Source of the DNA: Stropharia rugosoannulata
Taxonomy: Eukaryota > Basidiomycota > Agaricomycetes > Agaricales > Strophariaceae
NCBI GenBank assembly: GCA_028532985.1
Contig: JANCIK010000006.1
Coordinates: 806,001 to 870,000, forward strand
Direction: 5' to 3'
DNA length: 64,000 nt
Shown piece after piece: positions 48,172 through 58,680 of the stretch. A program made the position numbers and the translations under genes. The notes under the pieces were generated by a model. It worked only from the letters and a program-made list of their open reading frames with translations. It did no database searches and was not told the origin of the DNA. Every line of letters begins with the position of its first letter. Within the stretch, counting starts at the first letter, position 1.

Positions 48172-49610
48172 TGTTTGCTAAAACAACTTATTTCATATAT
48201 CATTCAAATATCATTTTGCCTAGCACATGCCACTAGCAACCAGACTCTATCTAAGATTTACTAGAATTAAACCCCTCCTTACAAACAAACTTGCAGGCAC
48301 TACTTGCTATTACAAAGACTAGAGGACACAAGGTGCATGCATTGCACACCCAGAATAGGAACCAGTGCAGAGCATAGATTATACTAGCTGTTTAGTTCAG
48401 GGTGTTTGCTTGATCTAAGGGATAGGATCTCACTCTGCTGGGTGTGTGTGTGTGTGTTGTGTTTCGTGATTTTGAGTCTAGCTACACAGTAGACCTCTCA
48501 ACAATGGGGATATTCACTGGAGGGAAGAAGTCTGTGTGGAATCTACCCTTCTCTGTGTCATCCCATGCAAACACCTTGTTCTGCTGCATGAAAACTTGAT
48601 GCACCAACTTGTGCTCCTTGGACCACAGGAAATCCCCTTCATGCACCTTGTCAATTCCCTCCATGCACTCAGAAGTGTACCAACCTGTAGGTACAAAGTC
48701 TGGCGGATGTGGTGACAATTGCAGCATGTCCTTTAGTGGGTCCCCTTTAATCTCCCTCACTATTCTAAACTTTTCTGGTAAATCTTGATAGACAGGCCTG
48801 ACTTTCTCAGCCACTGGCTTATACTTCTTTCCTGCAAGCACTGTAACAGTTCTGGCATTCTTGTCAGTCAAGTGGTTACACATTACTCCTTGTTGTTTGC
48901 TAGGGACCTGTTCCTCATGCAATGCACAGAACTGCCCTCTAGGCTCTCCTTTGACTACTTCTTCCCTCCAGTAGATATCCCCACTATAGAGCACACACCT
49001 TGGGTATTGAAGAACATTCCAATACCACCTGGGATGTATGAGCATGTATGTGAATTCATTGCCACCAAGATTCGCACAGGCACGTATGAGCCCTTGAGCT
49101 CATTGTACCAGTCGTGCTGGTTTACAGTAACTAAGAAAGACAGGGTCTTGTTCAGAATTGTGCACAGTCTGGAACCATTAAATGCGGTAACTATCATGCA
49201 TTTAGGACTACCTCCAGCAGCAGAGAGTCTAGCAGAGCATTTTGCCTGGCACGCATGTGGTGGCATTCTAGACTTGTACGTTGAGAAGTCTACTGCATAG
49301 CTAGACTCGAAATCGCGAAACACAACACACACACACCCAGTGGAGCGAGATCCTATACCTTAGATCAAGCGAATGCCCTCAACTAAACAGCTAGTATAAT
49401 CTATGCTCTGCTCTGGTTCCCAATCTGGGCGTGCGATGTGCGCACCTCGTGTCCTCTAGTCTTTGTAATAGCAAGTAGTGCCTGCAAGTTCGTTTGTAAG
49501 GAGGGGTTTAATTCTAGTAAATCTCGGATAGAGTCCGGTTGCTAGTGGCGCATGCTAGGCAAAATGATAAATGAAATAAGTTGTTTTTAGCAAACGGCTT
49601 CACTGTGCAC
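48172..49610. pseudogene. Gypsy relic: pol fragment with inverted half, flanked by inverted LTR-like copies
   Basis: A pol fragment in two opposite halves. On the minus strand, 48955 to 48504 encodes KYKPVAEKVRPVYQDLPEKF through FHTDFFPPVNIPIVE. On the plus strand, 48955-49300 continues with FFPPVDIPTIEHTPWVLKN, IVHSLEPLNAVTIMHLG and HFAWHACGGILDLYV, the start of reverse transcriptase. An LTR-like segment lies forward at 48172-48503 and reversed at 49291-49610. Inverting 48504-48957 would give one continuous pol. About 28 bp (TTCTTCCCTCCAGT...ATCCCCA) is present at both breakpoints in inverted orientation. All parts are short and truncated, so nothing here is functional. Confidence 0.75.
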
Positions 49611-50290
49611 ACTTCCGGGTCCGGTGACCTCGTACGATGCACGGACTCTCCAAAGTCCAGAAAATCCAAGACTCTCCAAAATCTTTCACCCAGTGGTGTA
49701 GTCTCACAGTCCAAAACACTACAGTGCAAGTTTCCGTACACGGTTGTACTGACTCCTCACTGAGCTCCCCAAATGACCCTGTGGCCAGAAGCTATCCAAA
49801 ACTCGTATGATTCACAAATACTTCACAGTTAAAACCCTAACAAAAGCTAAACACAGCCTGCTGACGGCCTGGGACAGAACCCAGCACACAGATCTAGTGG
49901 GTAGACAATTGCTTAAATTACTATAGACAAGGATACAGGTTTATATGCAATGCATGCATGTGTACTAATGATAAGGTAAAGTAAATACTAGCAACGCGCG
50001 GCCAAAGGTCCGTGCATTGCATCCAGGCTTCCCTTTAGTGTTCCAGCCCCTTGGCATCCGCTGTGCGCATGTCGTTCGTTCCCTCAGGCTTTTGCGTGTC
50101 TTTTTGATGCGCGCCGCCACGGTCACATGATGTGTGGACTTAGGCCAATTCTGCCTTTGCAATGCACGCACATGAGATGTGCACACAGCCCTTCACACCG
50201 CCCTTGGTACTTGCTCAGCTGTACTCACACTGCACTTGGCTGGTGCTTAACTGTTCTGCATGTCTTTGATTGCTTGCATGGATGACCAGA
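49611..50290. other. Non-coding flank of the intact Gypsy element
   Basis: No gene seen. The stretch 50020-50250 resembles 47690-47940. Confidence 0.45.
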
Positions 50291-50295
50291 CTATG

Positions 50296-50682
50296 TGTAA
50301 GGGGACACTGTGTGTCACCCTTTATTTCATTTATTTTATTCTATTTTATTTTATTTTCTATGACTGCACACGGCCTGTGCACAGCACACCATGCTCTTTA
50401 GAGAGTGTGTGTGCTTCAGCACAGGCGTGCGCGCTCTACAGCCACGTGACTTGTTGATGCGACGCGCGTGTGGCTGATCAACTATACAGCTGATTCCCAC
50501 GCTGCGAATCATCACAGCTTTTATGTACTGCACACCTCGCAGTGGGTTTCCTTAAGCTTTTGTCTTTGGATTCCCTCTGCTAGGTGCGCCCCTTTGTATG
50601 CTTTGTATATACTTTAATAAAACTTCGGATTCCCTCTGCTAGATCTCGTCTGAGTACGACGGTGCGCAGAGTCGCCCTTACA
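50296..50682 (+). repeat. 5' LTR
   Basis: 387 bp. It contains a TATA-like TGTATATACT near 50605 followed by AATAAA, and a T-rich tract after the first 35 bp. It differs from the 3' LTR at 14 sites. Confidence 0.97.
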
Positions 50683-50767
50683 GTACAAAAGCTTCCTTTT
50701 GGGACCGGTTTGGACGCCTACAGCCACAGTAACCTGGCCTTGAACTCCAACACCTCTCCCTGCAGTT

Positions 50768-51987
50768 ATGTCGATGCAAACAGACGCCCCTGTGAACCCA
50801 GAAGAGGGAATCGACGCCACCGGCGCCTCCCTCACCCTCACGTCACTTCTGGAGTAGTATGTCAACCACCACAACACAGTTTTTCGCAAGGAGTTAACAG
50901 ATGTTTCGAGCTCCCTTCACACCATCTGTACCCTTCTCGAGACCACGCTTGCTAGCTCCCATCCTGCGCCTGCGCCTGCCCCTACGCCTCGTGATCCTCC
51001 TCCTCATCTCGACGCTTTCACTGCTCACACAGCTGCTGCGCCCTCGCTCTCTCGCCTCAAACCTGCGTCCCCCAAGCTGTTCGATGGTTCGCGTGAGAAG
51101 GGCCGCTCTTTCCTTAACTCCTGCACCATCTACTTTGCCCTGGCTGGCTCCCAGTTCCCTGATGAGTACTCCCGCATCCTCTGGGCCCTCTCATTCATGA
51201 ACGAGGGCCGTGCCGCTTAGTTTTCCAAGCGCACTATGATGTCAGGCTTCTCCGACTTCGACCTTCGCAGCTGGGACGCCTTTCAAGCTGTCTTTGTGCG
51301 CGACTTCTGTGAGCAGCACGAAGCCGAGCATGCTCAGCTCGCTTTGGAGAGCACCGCCTACTACCAGGGCCGCCGCTCCGCTGAGGAGTATGTCGATGCC
51401 TTCAAGGATCTTGTCCTCAAGTCTGGGTACATAGACGAGAAGGCATTGATCATGAAGTTCCGTCGTGGTCTGTCCCCCTCGCTGGATGGCCAGGTTGCCA
51501 ACCTGCCTTCGGAAAGTCGACCTGCTTCGCTCCAGGGATGGTACGAACGGGCTGTGGAGGTTGCCCGTAACCGTGAGACCAACCAGCTCTTCTGCGTGGC
51601 TCACCCAGCGCCCTCTGGTCCCCCTGCGACTTTGCGTTTCTCTGCTGCCCCTGTGACCGCCCCACGACCGCCCCACGGCCTTCACTCCCTGTTGCTCCTG
51701 CTCTTTGTGCACCGGTGGTCCCTGCTCTCCCTCTGGGTACCCCCATGGACATTGATCGTACCCGCAGCACCCGGAAGACGCCCCCTACCTGTTACCGCTG
51801 TGGTAAGCCTGGTCACATCTCTCGGGAATGTCCCCAGTCCTTCGACATCCGCCACATGACCATCGCAGAGCTCCAGGAGCAGCTTGAGCATATGCATGCT
51901 GCGGAGAGTCTGGAAGACTCCGCCCTGGTGGACGAGAGGAAGGAGGATGGAGACCTGGAGGAGGATTTTGTGCATCGCAACAAGTGA
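50768..51987 (+). pseudogene. gag of the chromodomain Gypsy element, inactivated
   Basis: Gag polyprotein starting MSMQTDAPVNPEEGID, with a retrotransposon-gag domain (DFDLRSWDAFQAVFVRDFC, MKFRRGLSPSLDGQVANLP) and a CCHC zinc knuckle (CYRCGKPGHISREC). Three lesions: TAG at 50855-50857, TAG at 51218-51220, and an 11-bp tandem duplication (ACCGCCCCACG at 51656-51666 and again at 51667-51677). Removing one 11-bp unit restores the frame into PSLPVAPAL and the zinc knuckle. Pol starts 1 base back in an overlapping frame. No gag protein could be made from this copy without help in trans. Confidence 0.9.
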
Positions 51988-54900
51988 CCGGTGTGCCCTC
52001 GTTCGCGCATGGCAGTCGATACAATGTGTTGTCGGTAGAACCCTGTGAATCTATCTCAGTTCCAGACCTGCCCTCACGACTGCCTGACATGCCTAAAACC
52101 CCCCTCCCCAGACCCTTCTCCATCTCTGTGCTACGTTCTCAGGCCCGTGCTCGCCGTTGGGAATGCGCCCTCCCCACTCATTACACTATTGCTGCCACTC
52201 CTAGCCCCAACTCTCTTCACCTGCCAGTGGAAATTGAGACCACAGACACAGGCCAGCGTTTTCGTCTCAACCCCCTGGTTGATTGTGGCGCCGATCAATG
52301 CTTCATCAATCGCAAGTATGTCCAGCAACACCGGCTGACGGAATGCCCTCTCCTGGTTCCTATTCCAGTCCACAACATTGACAGTTCCCTCAATGAAGAT
52401 GGCTCTATCACCTCGGTTGTGGAACTTATCCTTCGTTACAAGGACCACACCGAACATGCTGTCTTCCCTGTCACCAATCTTGGACGTCAGGATATGCTTC
52501 TGGGCCACGCTTGGCTCCAGGAACACAACCCTGAGGTGGACTGGAGTACTGGAGAGGTGAAGATGTCACGGTGCCTGCGGAGATGCTCTACATGCCGGGA
52601 TGAGATCTGTGCAGAGAAGGCTCTGTTGCGTACGGAGATCAGAGCGGTCGAGGCCTGTACCCAGGGTCCCATGCCCCTCCTCATGGAGCCAGAGGATGAC
52701 GACGACGAAGTCCCCGAGATGGAACTGGAGGAAGTTGAACCGCTGCCTGCTCCTAAGGACGCTTGCAGCTTACTAGAGGCCCTTCATTCCATCTGGGAGG
52801 ATGACGACAACCGGATGTTTGTGGCGTCGCTACCCCCCAAGTCTCAGTTCATTCAATCCACCTCTACTATGTCCCAGTGGCTTGCAGAAGCCTTTGCATC
52901 CAACTCTGGACGGAAGGACTTCCGTGATGATGTTCCCAACCATTTGCATGACTTCGAGGATGTCTTTTCCAAGGAGGCCTTCGATGTCTTGCCGGAACGT
53001 CAGCCCTGGGATCACGCAATTGAACTTGAACTTGGAGCGACCCCCAGCAACTGCAAGGTGTACCCTATGACGCTTCCTGAGCAGAAAGAGCTTGACATGT
53101 TCTTACAGGAGAACCTCGCCACTGGCTGCATTTGTCCCTCTAAGTCTCTGATGGCGTCCCCTGTTGTCTTCATCAAGAAGAAGGATGGTTTGCTGCGCCT
53201 CATCCAGGACTACTGTGTGCTGAATGCTGTGACCATCAAGAACCGCTATCCGCTCCCTCTTGTCTCTGACCTTATCCAGCAGCTCCGTGGTGCTAGTTAC
53301 TTCACCAAACTTGACGTGCAATGGGGATACAATAACATGCGCATCAAGGAGGGAGACGAGTGGAAGGCTGCGTTCCAGACGAACCGCGGTCTGTTTGAGC
53401 CTACAGTTATGTTCTTTGGTCTCACCAACTCGCCTGCCACCTTCCAGACAATGATGAACGAGATCTTCAGTGATCTCAACCTTGAAGGTGTGGTCTGTGT
53501 CTACCTTGACGACATCCTCATCTACACCAAGACCCTCGAGGAACATCGTCGGGTGACACACCTGGTCATGGAGCGTCTCCGGCTTCACCGGCTGTATCTC
53601 AAGCCAGAGAAGTGCGAGTTCGAGAAGTGCCATATTGAGTACCTGGGGCTCATTATTTCGGAAGGCCAGGTGGAGATGGATCCTGTCAAGATTGCAGGTG
53701 TGGCGGAGTGGCCGGTACCCAAGTCACGCAAGGAGGTACAGAGCTTCTTGGGCTTCGTCAACTTCTACCGTCGCTTTATTGAGGACTTCTCTCACCACGC
53801 GTGTCCGCTGTTTGACCTGATGCTCAAGGACACTCCATGGTCCTGGTCCTCTGATGCTCAGGCCGCCTTTGACATGCTGCGCACTGCGGTGACCTCGGCT
53901 CCCATTCTGGCTTTCCCTCGTGATGACCTGCCCTACTGCATCGAGGCAGACTCCTCAGACTTTGCTACAGGTGCCGTGCTCTCCCAGCAGTCCCATGAAG
54001 ATGGGAAGTGGCACCCAGTCGCTTACTACTCCAAGAGCCTCAGTCCTGTGCAGCACAACTACGAGATCCATGACAAGGAGATGCTGGCAGTTATCCGAGC
54101 CTTGGAGGAGTGGAGACACTTCTTGGAGGGTGCAGCTCACCCAGTGGAGATCTGGACAGATCACAAGAACCTGGAGTACTTCATGACGGCCAAGAAGCTC
54201 AACCACAGACAGGCACACTGGTCCCTCTATCTCTCCTGCTTCGACTTCACGCTTCGACACCGCCCTGGTCGGTCCATGGGGAAGCCAGACGCCCTCTCAC
54301 GATGTGCAGACCATGGAGATGGTGCTAGGGACAACACTGAGATGACACTCCTCAGGCCTGCCTTCTTTGCAATCCGAGCACTTGAGGCTGTGGAGCTGGT
54401 TGGCAAAGAGAGGGATCTGCTCAGGGAGATCCGGAAAGGGAACCGTGACGGGAAGCAGGAGGAGATGGTGGCAAAGGCTGCAAAGGGCTTACTGAGCAGT
54501 GGAGCCCATTCTGTGCGATCCTCGGAGTGGAGGATGCAAGACGGCCTCCTCAGCTTCAGGGACAAGATCTACGTGCCCAACAACCCCAACCTACGCCGCT
54601 GCATTGTCGCCTTACACCATGATTCCAAGGTGGGCGGTCATGCTGGACGCTGGAAGACACTAGAGCTTGTGTCGTGCAACTACTGGTGGCCCCAGATGTC
54701 TTGGTACATCGGCCAGTATTGCAAAACCTGTGACCTCTGCCTCCGCACCAAGATTCAGTGGCACCACCCAGTTGGCGAGCTTCACCCGCTCCCAGTTCCT
54801 GAGCGGCGCTGGTCAGTTATCAGTGTGGACTTCATCATGGAGCTTCCCCTCTCCAATGGGCATGACACTGTGATGAACGTGGTGGATTCAGCCTCCAAGC

Positions 54901-55967
54901 GAGCTCACTTCATCCCCACCACCACCACGGTTAGTGCACTCGGTGCTGCACGGCTCTACCTCTGTTATGTCTGGCACCATCACGGTCTTCCTGACATAGT
55001 TCTCTCGGACCGTGGTCCTCAGTTCATTGCAGAGTTCACCAGGGAGCTCTACCGACTGTTGGGAATCCGTCTCGCGACGTCCACAGCCTACCACCCCCAA
55101 ACAGATGGTCAGACCGAGCACGTCAACATGGAGCTGGAGCAGTACCTGCAGGTCTTTGTGAACAAGCGCCAGGATGACTGGGAGGACCTCTTGCCGCTGG
55201 CTGAGTTCCAATACAACAACCATGTCCATGCCTCCACCCAGCATACACCTTTCATGCTTGATACCGGACGCCACCCTCGGATGGGCTTTGAACCCCACCA
55301 GGCCCCATTATCTCTGGAGACTGTGAACGAGTTCAAGGAGCGAATGGCCAGCACCTTGGAGGAGGCCAAGTCAGCACTGGCTAAGGCCAAGGATGACATG
55401 GCTCGCTTCTACAACCGGCGATGTGACCCTCTGCCAGTCTACAAGCCAGGCAACAAGGTCTACCTTGACACATTGGATATCCGCACAGCCCACCCCTCAA
55501 AGAAGCTGTCCCATCGCCTCCTGGGTCCATATATCATTGAGGCGGCTGTTGGATCTCATGCCTACCATCTCAAACTGCCGGTGTCACTCAAGTGCCTCCA
55601 CCCTGTCTTCCCGGTTGTCAAGCTCACACCATGTCTCCCTGACCCCATCCCTGGCCGTGTTGCAGCCCCTCCTCCGGAACCCGAGTTGGTGGATAATGAA
55701 CTGGAGTACGAAGTTGAGGCCATCATCAATAGTCGACTCCACCGGAACAGGCTCCAGTTCCTGGTCAAATGGCAGGGGTATGGGTATGAAGAGAACTCCT
55801 GGGAGAATGCAGAGGACGTATTTGCACCCAAATTGGTGGCCAAGTTCTACCGGACACATCCTGACGCGCCACGTGTTATTGGATCTTTGGCAATCGAACC
55901 AGGGAGGTACAGGAGGGTGGATGGTGGAGAGTGGGTTACCTTGCCACGTCGGGACGCCGTGTCTTAA
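51984..55967 (+). CDS. pol polyprotein (protease, RT, RNase H, integrase, chromodomain)
   Basis: An uninterrupted 1,327-codon frame. Protease motif VDCGADQCFI at about residue 99, with cysteine where D[S/T]G is usual. Reverse transcriptase with YLDD at about 506. RNase H with IEADSSD (about 653), the HDKEML glutamate and WTDHKN (about 725). Integrase with an HHCC zinc domain from about 877, then the D,D,E triad in VDFI (948), SDRGPQF (1008) and QTEHVN (1044). The C-terminal chromodomain is EYEVEAIINSRLHRNRLQF then LVKWQGYGYEENSWE (about 1240-1292), which in chromoviruses guides integration to marked chromatin. The frame begins in a -1 overlap with the gag stop, so expression would need frameshifting or reinitiation. 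Confidence 0.95.
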   Translation: MTGVPSFAHGSRYNVLSVEPCESISVPDLPSRLPDMPKTPLPRPFSISVLRSQARARRWECALPTHYTIAATPSPNSLHLPVEIETTDTGQRFRLNPLVDCGADQCFINRKYVQQHRLTECPLLVPIPVHNIDSSLNEDGSITSVVELILRYKDHTEHAVFPVTNLGRQDMLLGHAWLQEHNPEVDWSTGEVKMSRCLRRCSTCRDEICAEKALLRTEIRAVEACTQGPMPLLMEPEDDDDEVPEMELEEVEPLPAPKDACSLLEALHSIWEDDDNRMFVASLPPKSQFIQSTSTMSQWLAEAFASNSGRKDFRDDVPNHLHDFEDVFSKEAFDVLPERQPWDHAIELELGATPSNCKVYPMTLPEQKELDMFLQENLATGCICPSKSLMASPVVFIKKKDGLLRLIQDYCVLNAVTIKNRYPLPLVSDLIQQLRGASYFTKLDVQWGYNNMRIKEGDEWKAAFQTNRGLFEPTVMFFGLTNSPATFQTMMNEIFSDLNLEGVVCVYLDDILIYTKTLEEHRRVTHLVMERLRLHRLYLKPEKCEFEKCHIEYLGLIISEGQVEMDPVKIAGVAEWPVPKSRKEVQSFLGFVNFYRRFIEDFSHHACPLFDLMLKDTPWSWSSDAQAAFDMLRTAVTSAPILAFPRDDLPYCIEADSSDFATGAVLSQQSHEDGKWHPVAYYSKSLSPVQHNYEIHDKEMLAVIRALEEWRHFLEGAAHPVEIWTDHKNLEYFMTAKKLNHRQAHWSLYLSCFDFTLRHRPGRSMGKPDALSRCADHGDGARDNTEMTLLRPAFFAIRALEAVELVGKERDLLREIRKGNRDGKQEEMVAKAAKGLLSSGAHSVRSSEWRMQDGLLSFRDKIYVPNNPNLRRCIVALHHDSKVGGHAGRWKTLELVSCNYWWPQMSWYIGQYCKTCDLCLRTKIQWHHPVGELHPLPVPERRWSVISVDFIMELPLSNGHDTVMNVVDSASKRAHFIPTTTTVSALGAARLYLCYVWHHHGLPDIVLSDRGPQFIAEFTRELYRLLGIRLATSTAYHPQTDGQTEHVNMELEQYLQVFVNKRQDDWEDLLPLAEFQYNNHVHASTQHTPFMLDTGRHPRMGFEPHQAPLSLETVNEFKERMASTLEEAKSALAKAKDDMARFYNRRCDPLPVYKPGNKVYLDTLDIRTAHPSKKLSHRLLGPYIIEAAVGSHAYHLKLPVSLKCLHPVFPVVKLTPCLPDPIPGRVAAPPPEPELVDNELEYEVEAIINSRLHRNRLQFLVKWQGYGYEENSWENAEDVFAPKLVAKFYRTHPDAPRVIGSLAIEPGRYRRVDGGEWVTLPRRDAVS

Positions 55968-55978
55968 AGGGGGGGTGA

Positions 55979-56365
55979 TGTAAGGGGACACTGTGCATCA
56001 CCCTTTATTTCATTTATTTTATTCTATTTTATTTTATTTTCTATGACCGCGCACGGCCTGTGCACAGCACACCACGCTCTTTAGAGAGTGTGTGTGCTTC
56101 AGCACGGGCGTGCACGCTCTACGGCCACGTGACTTGTTGATGCGACGCGCGTGTGGCTGATCAACTATACAGCTGATTCCCACGCTGCGAATCATCACAG
56201 CTTTTATGTACTGCGCACCTCGCAGTGGGTTTCCTTAAGCTTTTGTCTTCAGATTCCCTCTGCTAGGTGCGCCCCTTTGTATGCTTTGTATATACTTTAA
56301 TAAAACTTCGGATTCCCTCTGTTAGATCTCGTCTGAGTACGATGGTGCGCAGAGTCACCCTTACA
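55979..56365 (+). repeat. 3' LTR
   Basis: 387 bp, pairing with the 5' LTR. Most differences are CG in one copy against TG or CA in the other. Confidence 0.97.
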
Positions 56366-56370
56366 CTATG

Positions 56371-57086
56371 CACTTTAGGCTGTGCAGCTCGCTGACCAAT
56401 CTCTCTTGCAATACGGTGTGCGCAGGTGCTTATAGTCATAAAGTGCGCTGATAGCTATAGACTAAGAGTCAGGCTCCACTCTAGTCCCTCTGTGTTTCCC
56501 GCGCGCAGCTATCCCACTAACGAACCTTCTGACTGTTTACACCTGTAGCCAAAAAGCAGCCCTATCAACGTTGGGCACAATGAGCGGCTGTTAGCTGAGT
56601 CCTCTAGAGACCTGACTACATTCCAGACGCCATTCGGTGTGAATTATTAGGAGTTTGAAAAAGTTGGAGTGTAAAATATTTTTGGTCTATTTTTATCGCA
56701 CCTCTTGCAACCCATAACCCCCAGTGAAAACGGCTTCCGAGCAAATACGACGAAAACCGACAAAATCTGCAAGTCAGATATAGTCAGATGTCGTCGGTAT
56801 GTTTGCTCCCTCTCCGGAAAGAATCTGATCTGTATGGATACAGATCATTGCTTGAAGAACCTGATTTCCGCTGGTATCTGATCTATACTGACTTCATCTG
56901 ACTTATACTGACTTTATCCGACCATTTCTGATTATTGTTGAATTTGTATATTACTTGATAAATACTGCTGTACACTGCTATCTACTGATATATACTGACT
57001 AGTACAGCTCAAGCGCTCACCTGTGTTGCCAATAACTGCAATTTGGCAAGTCCAGCATAAATGCAATATAATACAATGTAATATAA
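56371..57086. other. Non-coding region
   Basis: No gene seen. 56870-57000 is enriched in repeats of TATACTGACTT and TCTGAT type. Confidence 0.5.
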
Positions 57087-57353
57087 TACTCGTGCCGAAC
57101 ATAAGTTTCCGGACACCACGTGACTCACGCGCATCGGAAAGAGCGGTGGTTCATATGTATGTCGCAGTCACGGCTTAACCACTTACCTGCTTCACTTATA
57201 ATGACTCCTGTGAAGAGCTCACACACCAATAATGATACCCCAAAAAGAAATCGATTTATTGGTGCCATGCAAGCCACAGGAAAGCTAAGTCATTCAGCCC
57301 CTCAAGATGCACGAGCTCACGTGGTGTCCGGAAACTTATGTTCGGCACGAGTA
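57087..57353. mobile_element. Non-autonomous Tc1-type element (MITE-like), TA duplications
   Basis: The element is 57089-57351 (263 bp) flanked by TA. Its inverted ends start CTCGTGCCGAACATAAGTTT and extend about 35 bp (to CACGTGA). Inside, an open stretch encodes TPVKSSHTNNDTPKRNRFIG, which aligns with the first ~22 residues of the neighbouring Tc1 transposase (SSVNTARTQHDTPKKNRLIG). It is therefore an internally deleted Tc1-like element keeping both ends and the first codons. It cannot make transposase. Confidence 0.88.
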
Positions 57354-58680
57354 TACTCGTGGTTACAAAAAGTAACGGTCACATGATTGCATCATTGCAC
57401 CTCCACTCAGATTCATGACGCGTAATCCACTTCATATCTCTACAACCACATACTCCCATACTACGAAATGTCTTCTGTAAATACTGCACGTACTCAGCAT
57501 GATACTCCCAAAAAGAACCGATTAATTGGACGTGTTTTGGCCAACCAAACAGCAAAATCCGCAGCTGAAGCAGAAAACATTCCAATTGCAACTGCAAGGA
57601 AGATTATTGCGAAGTACAAATCAACCGGAACTGTTTCCAATCGTCCTCGATCTGGCAGGCCAAGGCTATTAGACCTCCGTGAGGAGCGTACCCTTATCCG
57701 AGAGGTCAAGAAACACAGAAGAAGTGCACTTTCCGAGCTTAGTAATGTCTTGCCATCACAGCCATCAGTATCAACTGTTCGGAATGTCTTAAATGCACAT
57801 GGATACCATCGACGAGTTGCAAGACGTAAACCATATCTTACTCGTGCTCACAAGACTGCAAGGCTTGCCTGGGCAAAGGATAAAAAGGGCCTTAGTGATG
57901 AAGATTTCAAGACCACTATCTACTCGGATGAATGCTATGTTTGCTTAGGTGATCGGAATGGCCCTATCTTTGTCACGCGCCGCCCAGAAGAGGAATTTCA
58001 CGAGGACTGTATTGTTCCGACATTCAGTCAGTCCTCCATCCGCATTATGATCTGGGCCTGTATAATTTTTGGCCAGAAAGGGCCATTACTTGTTCTTGAC
58101 TATCCTGGGGGAAAGGGTGGAGGAACGACTGCCTCTCGTTATCAGTCACAGGTATTGGATGGAGTTTTAAAGAGCTTTTGGGAAGGGATAGCACAGGAGA
58201 AGGGTTTGGTAAAATTTCAGCATGATGGAGCAGCTAGCCATCGAGCAAAATCGACACAAAGGTGGTTTGAAGAAAACAACATTCCGTTGGAAAGTCATCC
58301 AGCACAATCACCTGATTTAAATCCCATCGAGCCAGTTTGGCATGACCTCAAAGCTATTGTTCGCTCTCACCCTTTGGTAAATTCGGTTGATGCACTCAAA
58401 CAAGCAGTCCAAGCCGCATGGGAGGAATTATCAATCGAAAAGATCAACAAGCACATTTTACAAATGCCTCAGCGTGTGCAGGCTGTTTTGGAGGCAAATG
58501 GTGGTCATACTCCATTTTAATTTTTGTTATATGTACAAATTAAAGTAATATATTGACTGTCAAATTTTCATAGCTCAGAATTGATGTTGAAATGAAATAT
58601 ACCTGCAGAATGTCGGAGGTAGGAGAAGTTCAACGCGTGGGAAATAGGTATGTGACCATCACTTTTTGTGACCACGAGTA
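57354..58680 (+). mobile_element. Tc1/mariner element, full length
   Basis: The element is 57356-58678 (1,323 bp) flanked by TA on both sides. The inverted ends are CTCGTGGTTACAAAAAGT (left) and CTCGTGGTCACAAAAAGT (right, read on minus). Similarity continues through GGTCACAT. The only gene is the transposase at 57468-58520. It abuts the MITE-like element directly, with TATA between them. Confidence 0.93.
57468..58520 (+). CDS. Tc1-type transposase
   Basis: A 350-residue, intron-free transposase of normal length for the family. The N-terminal paired-like DNA-binding region is residues 1-125 and contains the GRPR linker motif at 63-66. The catalytic triad is D154 (YSDECY), D253 (QHDGAASH) and E288 (SPDLNPIEPVW), with 34 residues between the last two, giving the DD34E signature of Tc1. 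It would bind the CTCGTGG ends and move the element by cut-and-paste at TA sites. There is no stop or frameshift, so it is potentially active and might also act on the deleted neighbour, whose outer six bases are the same. Confidence 0.95.
   Translation: MSSVNTARTQHDTPKKNRLIGRVLANQTAKSAAEAENIPIATARKIIAKYKSTGTVSNRPRSGRPRLLDLREERTLIREVKKHRRSALSELSNVLPSQPSVSTVRNVLNAHGYHRRVARRKPYLTRAHKTARLAWAKDKKGLSDEDFKTTIYSDECYVCLGDRNGPIFVTRRPEEEFHEDCIVPTFSQSSIRIMIWACIIFGQKGPLLVLDYPGGKGGGTTASRYQSQVLDGVLKSFWEGIAQEKGLVKFQHDGAASHRAKSTQRWFEENNIPLESHPAQSPDLNPIEPVWHDLKAIVRSHPLVNSVDALKQAVQAAWEELSIEKINKHILQMPQRVQAVLEANGGHTPF

Larger units (their letters stand above)
50291..56370 (+). mobile_element. Full-length chromodomain Ty3/Gypsy retrotransposon with CTATG target duplication
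   Basis: The element is 50296-56365, with 387-bp LTRs at each end starting TGTAAGGGG and ending CCCTTACA. CTATG is duplicated on both sides (50291-50295 and 56366-56370). Between the LTRs are gag and pol on the plus strand, and a purine tract (AAAGGGGGGG) lies just before the 3' LTR. The C-terminal chromodomain in pol places it among chromoviruses. The LTRs differ at 14 positions, all transitions, so the insertion is not brand new. Confidence 0.97.
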
